The notes beneath the pieces are model-generated. The model made no database searches. It was not told where the DNA came from and saw only the letters and a list, made by a program, of their open reading frames with translations. From positions 372,001 to 436,000 of the forward strand of contig NZ_VIWO01000007.1 of assembly GCF_007829335.1 (NCBI RefSeq): 64,000 nucleotides of DNA, given 5' to 3'. The DNA is from Chitinophaga polysaccharea. Lineage in GTDB: Bacteria; Bacteroidota; Bacteroidia; Chitinophagales; Chitinophagaceae. Positions 25,879 through 33,749 of this stretch are shown here, one piece after another (position 1 is the first letter of the stretch; every line of letters begins with the position of its first letter). Made by a program: the position numbers and the translations under genes.

Positions 25879-27120
25879 ATGGATATTTTCGAGAAACTGC
25901 TGAAACATTTGGGCCCTATCGGGGAGCATTCAGACAGAGCCCATGGCTATTTTGCATTTCCTAAACTGGAAGGAGAAATAGGCCCCCGCATGAAATTCCG
26001 TGGCAATGAAAAGATTGTCTGGAGCCTGAACAACTACCTGGGCCTGGCCAACCACCCGGAAGTGCGTGCCACTGACGCCCAGGCTGCCGCAGACTTTGGG
26101 ATGGCGTCTCCAATGGGAGCGCGTATGATGAGCGGCAATACCAACTACCACGAGCAGCTGGAAAATGAACTGTCCGATTACATGGGCAAAGAAGCCACTA
26201 CTTTACTGAACTATGGCTACCAGGGTATCATGAGTGCCATTGACGCTATTGTGGGCCGTAGAGACGTAATCGTATATGACGCAGAGTGCCACGCGAGTAT
26301 CCTGGATGGTTTGCGTCTGCACCCCGGAAAACGTTATGTGTTCAAGCATAACGATATGGAAGATTTCGACAAACAAATGAAACGTGCAACTGAACTGGCT
26401 AAAAACCAGGGTGGTGGTATACTCGTGGTAACTGAAGGCGTATTTGGCATGGCCGGCGACCAGGGTAAACTGAAAGAAATTGCCGCTTTCAAAGATAAAT
26501 ATGAGTTCCGCCTGTTGGTAGATGATGCTCACGGATTTGGTACTATGGGTAAAACCGGTGCTGGTACTGGCGAAGAACAAGGTGTTCAGGACAAAATTGA
26601 CCTGCTGTTCAATACCTTCGCAAAGTCTGGCGCTTCTATCGGCGCATTCATCAGCGGCGAAAAAGCCATCATCAATTACCTGCGCTACAACATGCGTTCC
26701 CAGATCTTTGCTAAATCTATTCCCTTACCCATCGTGATTGGACACCTGAAACGTGTACAATTGATGCGTGAGCACCCGGAAATGAAAGCCAAACTGTGGG
26801 ATAATGTAAATAAACTGCAGAATGGCCTGAAAGCACGTGGATTCAATATCGGCAGAACCAATTCGCCGGTTACGCCTATCTACCTGCAGGGCGATATTCC
26901 AGAAGCAACCGCTATGTGCCTCGATCTGCGCGAAAACTACAATATTTTCTGCTCCATCGTGGTATACCCGGTAATTCCTAAAGGCCAGATTATTTATCGC
27001 CTGATCCCTACCGCTGCCCACAGCGATGAGGATATTGAACTGACCCTCAAAGCATTTAGCGAAACCAAAGCTAAACTGGATGAGAAAGTGTATGAGGTAG
27101 CAGAAATTCCAATGGTATAA
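25879..27120 (+). CDS. Alpha-oxoamine synthase, probable cysteate/serine acyltransferase for sulfono- or sphingolipids
   Basis: This 413-residue fold-type I PLP enzyme has WSLNNYLGLANHPEV near 51, DAECHASILDGLRLH near 134, the PLP aspartate in VDDAHGFGTMG near 214, and the PLP lysine in NTFAKSGASIGAFI near 252. The family joins an amino acid to an acyl-CoA or acyl-ACP (serine palmitoyltransferase, KBL, BioF and the cysteate acyltransferase CapA/SulA). The sequence, as I recall the family, matches the Bacteroidota clade linked to capnine/sulfonolipid synthesis better than Bacteroides serine palmitoyltransferase. ComA in the neighbourhood supports cysteate as substrate, but this is an inference. 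Confidence 0.7.
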   Translation: MDIFEKLLKHLGPIGEHSDRAHGYFAFPKLEGEIGPRMKFRGNEKIVWSLNNYLGLANHPEVRATDAQAAADFGMASPMGARMMSGNTNYHEQLENELSDYMGKEATTLLNYGYQGIMSAIDAIVGRRDVIVYDAECHASILDGLRLHPGKRYVFKHNDMEDFDKQMKRATELAKNQGGGILVVTEGVFGMAGDQGKLKEIAAFKDKYEFRLLVDDAHGFGTMGKTGAGTGEEQGVQDKIDLLFNTFAKSGASIGAFISGEKAIINYLRYNMRSQIFAKSIPLPIVIGHLKRVQLMREHPEMKAKLWDNVNKLQNGLKARGFNIGRTNSPVTPIYLQGDIPEATAMCLDLRENYNIFCSIVVYPVIPKGQIIYRLIPTAAHSDEDIELTLKAFSETKAKLDEKVYEVAEIPMV

Positions 27121-27141
27121 TTGCTGTCACGCATAAAATAT

Positions 27142-27174
27142 AAAAAGCCTTCCTGCTTATTCGGGAAGGCTTTT
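27142..27174 (+). terminator. Terminator after alpha-oxoamine synthase gene
   Basis: An 11-12 bp stem (AAAAGCCTTCC/GGAAGGCTTTT) with a T-rich end lies 22 nt after the stop codon. Confidence 0.85.
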
Positions 27175-27606
27175 CTATTAAAAAACGGGAAAAGGCCAGA
27201 GGGGTTATAGCAACAGGGAGGTCAGGTACAGCTACCAAAATACAAAAGGGCTGATGTTACTCAGCCCTCACTTCAAATCGTTCTTTCACTAGGTGTAATT
27301 TTTCATTAGATTTCATCAGGACATGGTAGAGAACAAATGGTTTTCATAGAAATTGGAATAACCAAGTGATTCCAAATATTTTATAGGGATAAGTTATTTC
27401 TAATTCATTTCTGCATCATCATCGATGCTTACCAAAAGTAGGTCAGTTTTCAGCAAAAACTATCACACAAAGGTGCCATTTTGTTAATAGCTTGTTAAAG
27501 GTTCAGACTGCAACAATAAATCACTAACACCTTAAAACGCCTTCTTTTTTCCCAATCTGATCAATATTTTTCCCTTTTGCGTAAGTCCTCCCGGATCAAG
27601 ATGCTG
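27175..27606. other. Gene-poor spacer with two hairpins
   Basis: No convincing gene is seen in this 430-bp stretch. It holds an inverted repeat GGGCTGA...TCAGCCC (27248-27266), which on the minus strand is followed by TTTT and could end a minus-strand transcript. A second inverted repeat TTGGAAT/ATTCCAA lies near 27352-27375. A 19-codon minus-strand reading frame ends within the first hairpin, with no family support. Confidence 0.5.
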
Positions 27607-27614
27607 TAATTTTG
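27607..27614 (+). promoter_or_regulatory. -7 box (TAATTTTG) upstream of PepSY/TonB genes
   Basis: TAATTTTG matches TAnnTTTG, but no TTG is found at the -33 spacing. It gives a leader of about 130 nt before the PepSY gene. Confidence 0.4.
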
Positions 27615-27752
27615 CGGCGGAATCAATACATACTCAGTCATTTAACTATTTAGAAAGGTTAAAACCGCGTTCATAGTACCACCTATACCACTTTCGTGGA
27701 CACAGAGATGTAAGGTCAAACTGATAAGGGACATAAAACGATTGCCGTGAAG

Positions 27753-28817
27753 ATGCAATGGACTAAACAATTTTTTCGCCTGCACCGCATATTGGGCCTG
27801 GTAGCAGGATCCATACTGCTGTTGATGAGCATTACCGGCAGCCTGCTGGTATTCAGCGATGAAATAGAACATGCATCCAATCAGCATGCCTACCACGTTA
27901 CTGCCCAGGCAAACCGCCTGCCCCTGCAACAACTGCTGGAAAATACCCGGCACACGCTTCCGGGAAATCCTTATCTCTTTTTCGTCAAAATTCCCCACGC
28001 GCCGAACGAAAGCGCAATACTCAGAGCCGACTATACGGCGGACCACAAGGTATATGTCTTCCTGGATCCTTTTACCGGCAAAATATTACAACAATATGCG
28101 AATACAGACCATTTAACAGGCTATATACTATACCTGCACTTTACCCTGCTAAGCGGCAAAACAGGGGCTACAATCGTCTTAATCACCGGAATAGCGCTAT
28201 TCTTATCCGTACTCACCGGGATTTTTGTTTACCGCCATGCCATGGGGAAAGTACTCACCTTCCGGCTCAAACTGGAATGGCATAATCGTACCAGGCGCTG
28301 GCGTAACCTGCACCGCATCCTGGGCGTATGGGCGCTTCTGTTCAATGCCGTAATATCTTTCACAGGCTTCATGATGGAACAGAAAGTGCTGGATGCCCGG
28401 AAAAGTACGGTAAACGGGTATACCAGCGTTCCCTTCAACGGCAACTATGACCAGCTCCTCCCCATCGCGCAATCGGCTATACCCGGCTTCCAGGTTGTTG
28501 GTATCCGTCCACCGAAAAAAGCAGGCGATCCGGCCCGGTTCCTTGGCCATGCACATGAATCCACCTTCTTTGGAGAATATGCCTCGTCGGTATTTCTGAC
28601 CGCCGACGGCCATATCAAAAAAACGGTCGACTTCAGCAAAGCCTCCCTGGGCGACCGCTTCAATGCCAGCATCGCGCCACTTCACTTTGGCAACTATGGC
28701 GGCATATTCCTGAAAATACTTTACTCATTCCTTGCCTTAACCCCTGGCATATTGTCCATTTCAGGCTTCCTGATCTGGTACCGCAGAAAGTTCATTATTA
28801 AAACACACCGGATATAA
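27753..28817 (+). CDS. PepSY-associated membrane protein (iron-uptake type)
   Basis: The protein has 354 residues from the ATG at 27753; a GTG two codons upstream is an alternative. It has the PepSY_TM layout: FFRLHRILGLVAGSILLLMS then TGSLLVFSDEIEH in the first membrane segment, a periplasmic PepSY domain (about 60-120), membrane segments near 125-160 and 185-210 (RNLHRILGVWALLFNAVISF), a second periplasmic domain, and a final segment near 315-340. Such proteins usually accompany siderophore receptors and may reduce ferric complexes. The TonB receptor gene starts 11 nt downstream. Confidence 0.88.
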   Translation: MQWTKQFFRLHRILGLVAGSILLLMSITGSLLVFSDEIEHASNQHAYHVTAQANRLPLQQLLENTRHTLPGNPYLFFVKIPHAPNESAILRADYTADHKVYVFLDPFTGKILQQYANTDHLTGYILYLHFTLLSGKTGATIVLITGIALFLSVLTGIFVYRHAMGKVLTFRLKLEWHNRTRRWRNLHRILGVWALLFNAVISFTGFMMEQKVLDARKSTVNGYTSVPFNGNYDQLLPIAQSAIPGFQVVGIRPPKKAGDPARFLGHAHESTFFGEYASSVFLTADGHIKKTVDFSKASLGDRFNASIAPLHFGNYGGIFLKILYSFLALTPGILSISGFLIWYRRKFIIKTHRI

Positions 28818-28828
28818 TACCGCTACAG

Positions 28829-31156
28829 ATGACGAAGAAGATTTTGTTCCTGGGAATAACAGCTATCATGGCCACTTTACAGCTGGCCGCACAAAAAATA
28901 CAAGGTACCGTAAAAGATACGGCACAAACTGCCATTCCTATGCTCAGGATTTACCTGGCCGGCACACAAAAACACGCGCTCACCAATACTAACGGCAGCT
29001 TTACATTAAACGACGTAAAACCAGGCACTTATCAACTACTGGCCACCGGTACGGGCTATAAAACGCTGGAACAAAACATTACCATACAGGATAGCATTAC
29101 CACGCTACATCTCACCATACAGCCCTCAGATGTTGGCCTCAACGAAGTAGTGGTAACCGCCAGCCGTAATAAAGAAACATTGGGCACCGTTCCTTCTTCC
29201 ATTACCATCATTTCAGGGAAGCAACTCAGGGAACAAAGTACCATCACGACCGACATCAATCAACTGTTGAGTATGAATGTACCCGGTCTCACCCTCGGTA
29301 CCAACACCTCCACCAATAAGGGTCAAACCCTGCGTGGACGCGGCATGCTCATCATGATCGACGGTATTCCCCAATCTACTCCGCTACGCAATGGCGATAA
29401 AGATATACGCAGCATCGATGTATCCGTCATAGAAAGAGTGGAAGTAATTAAAGGATCGACTGCTATTTATGGTAATGGCGCCGATGGCGGCATTATCAAT
29501 TTCATTACCATCAAAGCCAATACCAATCAACGTTTCAGCGGAAGCACCGATATCAGCGGCAACGGTTCATTAACCCATCCATCGGGTAGCCTTGGCGGTC
29601 GCATCTCCCAAAACTTTACCGGGAAAATCAACAAATTCGACTACGTGGTAAGCGGCACTTACGAAAAAACCGGCGTGAATAAAGATGCCAATGGAGAAGT
29701 GATTGCCCCTTTCCAGTCGCTCAGCCAGAATAAAAATGTGAACGCCTTCGCAAAACTGGGTTATGATATCAATACCGACAACCGCGTTGAAGTGATGTAT
29801 AACTATTACCGCAGCATGCAATACAGCACCTATGTAAATAACGGTGGTAAATTCGGCGTTAGTCCCATTATCGGTATACCCGGTACCAGTCCCGGCGACA
29901 GGCAGGGTACTCCGTATAACCACAATGCCGCTCTGAACTACACTAATAAAAACATTTTCAAAAACACCTCGTTGGGCGTAAACCTTTACTACCAGGATTT
30001 CTACACAGTATTTGAATATTCCGATTTCTATGCGCCTCCTGGCAACTCTGCTATCAGCTCCCGTAAAATGGGCGCCCGGGTGAATTTCAATACCATATTC
30101 AACTTCCATCCCAACCTCTTTGGCGACGTTACCTGGGGAGTGGATATCCTTAACGATAAAACCTCTCAACCGCTTACGGATGGCCGTTCTTTTGTACCGG
30201 AGATGAATATGAAGAACTATGCGCCTTATGCACAGCTAAAAACTTATCTCTTTAAAGACTTCCTGTTGAAAGCAGGTGTACGGTACGAAAATATCTCCTT
30301 ACACATCCCTGATTATACGACAATCAAATTTGGCAACTATGCCGGCGGTGTTTTCGTAAAAGGTGGCAACCTCCCTTACGAAGCCCTGGTATTCAATGCC
30401 GGCCTGCGTTATACCAAATTCCCGGCATTTAATCCATTCGTCAGTTACTCACAGAGCTTTTCACTCTACGACCTGGGCCGTACGCTGCGGCTGGCAAAAG
30501 CAGTCAGCAACGGCACCACCAGCATCAACACCATCGAAACAAAAGCCATTATTACCAACAATTATGAAGCTGGCTTTAATAGCAGCATCGGCAAATTCAA
30601 TGCTTCCGGCTCCTATTTCATCAGTACTTCCTCCCTGGGCACCAGCTTGAAAGATGTGAATGGCGTAGCGGTGCCGGAACGTGCACCTGAACGTGTAGAA
30701 GGTTTTGAACTGACCGCCGGTTACCAGTTCCTCCCAAATCTTTCTGCCAACACCGCTTACGCTCACGTGGAAGGAAAGAAAGATGTGAATGGCATACATA
30801 CCTACTTACCCACCACCCGTATATCCCCGGATAAACTGACGGTAAATGTGAGCTATTCCCCACTAAAAAGCTGGGACCTGGGCGTATACTACATTTACTC
30901 CGGCATACGCAAACGCTTCGATCCTAATCCTAACACCAAAGAATATGACCTGGGGAATGGCCCTGTAAGTGATTTTTACCTGGTGAATTTTTATACGGGC
31001 TACCGTTTTAATAAAAACATGTCTGTTCGCCTGGGCGTGGATAACCTCCTGAATGCTGACTATTATCCGGTGATGTCGCAGGCGAGAGTACGTACTGATT
31101 CGTATATAAAAGGCAGTGGCGCCCGAATGAATATTGGGTTTAAATATGGTTTCTAG
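28829..31156 (+). CDS. TonB-dependent receptor, probable siderophore/iron type
   Basis: This 775-residue outer-membrane receptor has a signal peptide (ILFLGITAIMATLQLAAQ). A CarboxypepD_reg-like domain follows (about 23-100, IQGTVKDTAQTAIPM then LTNTNGSFTLNDVKPGTY). The TonB box/plug begins at EVVVTASRN near 112 and includes RGRGMLIMIDGIPQS near 170 and VIKGSTAIYGNGADGGIINFIT near 210. The barrel runs to a C-terminal RMNIGFKYGF with terminal Phe. It is shorter than SusC proteins and has no SusD partner. Its position 11 nt after the PepSY gene points to iron-siderophore uptake. Confidence 0.9.
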   Translation: MTKKILFLGITAIMATLQLAAQKIQGTVKDTAQTAIPMLRIYLAGTQKHALTNTNGSFTLNDVKPGTYQLLATGTGYKTLEQNITIQDSITTLHLTIQPSDVGLNEVVVTASRNKETLGTVPSSITIISGKQLREQSTITTDINQLLSMNVPGLTLGTNTSTNKGQTLRGRGMLIMIDGIPQSTPLRNGDKDIRSIDVSVIERVEVIKGSTAIYGNGADGGIINFITIKANTNQRFSGSTDISGNGSLTHPSGSLGGRISQNFTGKINKFDYVVSGTYEKTGVNKDANGEVIAPFQSLSQNKNVNAFAKLGYDINTDNRVEVMYNYYRSMQYSTYVNNGGKFGVSPIIGIPGTSPGDRQGTPYNHNAALNYTNKNIFKNTSLGVNLYYQDFYTVFEYSDFYAPPGNSAISSRKMGARVNFNTIFNFHPNLFGDVTWGVDILNDKTSQPLTDGRSFVPEMNMKNYAPYAQLKTYLFKDFLLKAGVRYENISLHIPDYTTIKFGNYAGGVFVKGGNLPYEALVFNAGLRYTKFPAFNPFVSYSQSFSLYDLGRTLRLAKAVSNGTTSINTIETKAIITNNYEAGFNSSIGKFNASGSYFISTSSLGTSLKDVNGVAVPERAPERVEGFELTAGYQFLPNLSANTAYAHVEGKKDVNGIHTYLPTTRISPDKLTVNVSYSPLKSWDLGVYYIYSGIRKRFDPNPNTKEYDLGNGPVSDFYLVNFYTGYRFNKNMSVRLGVDNLLNADYYPVMSQARVRTDSYIKGSGARMNIGFKYGF

Positions 31157-31170
31157 ACAAATACCGGCAT

Positions 31171-31215
31171 AAAAAGAAAGCGGCGATTGATATGATCAAT
31201 CGCCGCTTTCTTTTT
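31171..31215. terminator. Bidirectional terminator between TonB receptor and purL
   Basis: A 20-21 bp perfect inverted repeat (31171-31191 and 31195-31215) with A5 and T5 ends lies between convergent genes. Confidence 0.92.
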
Positions 31216-31231
31216 ATGCTTCAGCTAATGC

Positions 31232-33460
31232 TTATGCTTTCTTCAGATGTTCTTCAATCGCGGTATCGTAGGTTTGTTTCCAGGTACTTACAGTGCCCCA
31301 GTCTTCCCCGTTTACTTTGATACCTTCGCCGGTCACCACACCCAGTTTCTCATGACGCACCGATACGTCAGAAGCATCTACCAGGCTGTGCATGAGCGCT
31401 TCAAACTTCTCTTTATTTTCCGGTTTAACAGAGATAACTACACGGCTCTGGCTTTCCCCGAAGAGGTAAGCATCTTTACGGAATTTATTGTTGAGCGTCA
31501 GTTCAAAGCCCAGTCCACGTGGCATGGCACTTTCCAGCAGGGTAATAAATAAGCCACCATCGCTTACGTCGTGTGCTGATTCAATCAGGCCGGCCTTATT
31601 CAGTTTGGTGATCGCCTGTTGCAGGTGCAGTTCTTCATCGAGGTTGAAATGCGGTGCAGGGCTGTATTCGATACCAATAATTTTGTGCAGGTATTCAGAG
31701 CTGCTGATATCGTTGCGGCTACGGCCTACCAGGTATAACAGGTTACCTTCTTCTTTAAAGTCCAGAGTGATACGTTGATCCATGCTATCCAGTACGCCTA
31801 CCATACCAATGGTTGGAGTAGGGTATACAGGACCATCGGGCGACTGGTTATAGAAGCTAACGTTACCACCGGTAACAGGTGTATTAAATTTACGGCAGGC
31901 TTCACCCATACCTTGTACAGCGTGTACAAACTGATAGTATACTTCCGGATCGTAAGGGTTACCGAAATTTAAGCAGTTGGTAATCGCTACAGGCTCGCCA
32001 CCAGAGCACACAATATTACGTGCTGCCTCTGCTACGGCAATTTGCCCGCCTTTATGAGGATCGGCAAATACGTAGCGACCATTACAGTCGGTAGTTACTG
32101 CCAGGGCTTTCTTAGTTGGTTTTACCAATACAATCGAAGCGTCGCTTGGTGCGTTGGTGCTGGCGTTAGCGGTACCCACCATGCTGTCGTACTGATTGTA
32201 GATCCAGCGCTTGGAAGCGATGTTCGGTAATGCCACCATTCTTTCCGCTACAAAACGGGGGTGTTCTGTATCGGGGATATTCTGAATATCGAATGCTTTT
32301 ACTTTAGCGAAGTAAGCTGGTTCGGTATAAGCGCGGTGGTATTGAGGAGCGCCGCCACCCAGTACCATACTTTCAGCAGGAACATCTGCCTCCAGTTCGC
32401 CGTTCATATAGAACTTCAGGTTTTTATCTTTGGTCACTTCACCGATTTGTACGCAGTGCAGGTCCCACTTTTCGAAGATATCGAGGATTTCTTTTTCCTG
32501 TCCTTTCTTCACAACAATGAGCATGCGTTCCTGGCTTTCGCTCAGTAGCATTTCCCATGCTTTCATATCTTTCTGGCGGGTAGGTACTTTATCTAACCAG
32601 ATGTTCATGCCATGTTCGCCTTTGGCGCTCATTTCAGCAGTAGAGCAAGTGATACCGGCAGCGCCCATATCCTGCATACCTATGATAGCATTAGTTTTGA
32701 TGATTTCCAGGCAAGCTTCCAGCAATTTCTTTTCCTGGAAAGGGTCACCTACCTGAACGGCTGGCAAATCTTCTACGCTATCTTCCGTGATGTTGGCAGA
32801 TGCGAAAGAAGCACCGCCGATACCATCTTTACCGGTAGCAGATCCTACGATGAAAACAGGGTTGCCTTCACCATGGGAAGTAGCAGAAACAGTTTGTCCA
32901 ACTTTTACGATACCCACGCTCATAGCGTTTACCAGCGGGTTGGTACCATAGCAGTCTTCAAAATATGCTTCACCACCTACGGTTGGTACACCGAAGCAGT
33001 TGCCATAATGTCCTATACCGTGTACAATACCTTTAACCAGGTGTTGTGTTTTCTTATCATTGATATTGCCGAAGCGGAGAGAGTTAAGTGCGGCAATGGG
33101 GCGTGCACCCATCGTAAAGATATCGCGGTGAATACCTCCTACGCCGGTAGCGGCACCCTGGAAGGGTTCGATGGCGGAAGGGTGATTATGCGACTCTATT
33201 TTAAATACTACCGCGTAGCCATCACCGATATCTACCAGACCGGCATTTTCCTCGCCTGCTTTTACCAGCAGTCTGTCACCTTCGCGGGGCAGGGATTTCA
33301 GCCAAACGATTGAATTTTTGTAAGAGCAGTGTTCGCTCCACATTACAGAATACATACTGAGTTCTGTAAAATTGGGGACACGGCCTAAAATAGATTTAAT
33401 TCGTTCAAACTCGTCAGCGGTAAGTCCTAGCTGTTCAGCAATTTCTACGGTGGTTTGCAT
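31232..33460 (-). CDS. purL: Phosphoribosylformylglycinamidine synthase subunit PurL (small form)
   Basis: The protein has 742 residues from the ATG at 33460, the usual size of the small PurL that works with PurS and PurQ. An earlier in-frame start would lie at the promoter. Motifs include SEHCSYKNS near 44, the ATP/FGAR loop ESHNHPSAIEPFQGAATGVGG near 90, and the second AIRS-like half beginning near GGAPQYHRAY. It converts FGAR to FGAM with ammonia from glutamine, in de novo purine synthesis. No purQ or purS gene is in the window. Confidence 0.95.
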   Translation of the reverse strand: MQTTVEIAEQLGLTADEFERIKSILGRVPNFTELSMYSVMWSEHCSYKNSIVWLKSLPREGDRLLVKAGEENAGLVDIGDGYAVVFKIESHNHPSAIEPFQGAATGVGGIHRDIFTMGARPIAALNSLRFGNINDKKTQHLVKGIVHGIGHYGNCFGVPTVGGEAYFEDCYGTNPLVNAMSVGIVKVGQTVSATSHGEGNPVFIVGSATGKDGIGGASFASANITEDSVEDLPAVQVGDPFQEKKLLEACLEIIKTNAIIGMQDMGAAGITCSTAEMSAKGEHGMNIWLDKVPTRQKDMKAWEMLLSESQERMLIVVKKGQEKEILDIFEKWDLHCVQIGEVTKDKNLKFYMNGELEADVPAESMVLGGGAPQYHRAYTEPAYFAKVKAFDIQNIPDTEHPRFVAERMVALPNIASKRWIYNQYDSMVGTANASTNAPSDASIVLVKPTKKALAVTTDCNGRYVFADPHKGGQIAVAEAARNIVCSGGEPVAITNCLNFGNPYDPEVYYQFVHAVQGMGEACRKFNTPVTGGNVSFYNQSPDGPVYPTPTIGMVGVLDSMDQRITLDFKEEGNLLYLVGRSRNDISSSEYLHKIIGIEYSPAPHFNLDEELHLQQAITKLNKAGLIESAHDVSDGGLFITLLESAMPRGLGFELTLNNKFRKDAYLFGESQSRVVISVKPENKEKFEALMHSLVDASDVSVRHEKLGVVTGEGIKVNGEDWGTVSTWKQTYDTAIEEHLKKA

Positions 33461-33499
33461 GTATTTAAGTATAAAAAACGAGTAATTTAAAAGAAGTCG

Positions 33500-33530
33500 C
33501 AAAAGTACATGATTTTCCTGCAAATGACAA
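33500..33530 (-). promoter_or_regulatory. purL promoter (TTG-N20-TACTTTTG)
   Basis: On the minus strand TTG (33530-33528) and TACTTTTG (33507-33500) are 20 nt apart. The start codon at 33460 lies 39 nt after the -7 box. Confidence 0.75.
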
Positions 33531-33625
33531 TAGGGGAACTCGGGAGCGAAAACTGCTTTTTTAGCAAAGCGCTATCATATTAATAAATTTTAAATTTATC
33601 AGTTTTACAGTACCCATCATTCAAA

Positions 33626-33639
33626 TATTTGATCAAATA
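33626..33639. promoter_or_regulatory. 14-bp perfect palindrome upstream of glnN (TATTTGATCAAATA)
   Basis: This symmetric site lies 110 nt upstream of the glutamine synthetase start, in an AT-rich spacer of about 290 bp. It could be an operator for a dimeric regulator; no regulator family is assigned. Confidence 0.35.
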
Positions 33640-33749
33640 GCAAAAAAAGCGTCTTTTAAAGACCCGAAACGTAAATTTTAAATTAAAATGAACAATTTAT
33701 TTGTATTTAAGGCAAGGTATGCGTTCTTTTGTATAAAATATTTTACAGC

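Noticed and set aside
27642..28046. 134-codon minus-strand frame near the PepSY gene
   Set aside because: It is mostly antisense to the PepSY membrane protein and shows no motif.
29570..30169. 199-codon minus-strand frame opposite the TonB receptor
   Set aside because: Antisense shadow of the barrel-coding sequence; no family resemblance.
33540..33749. FNR/CRP-type site upstream of glnN
   Set aside because: The palindrome TATTTGATCAAATA lacks the 4-nt centre of TTGAT-N4-ATCAA sites, so only a generic operator can be proposed.
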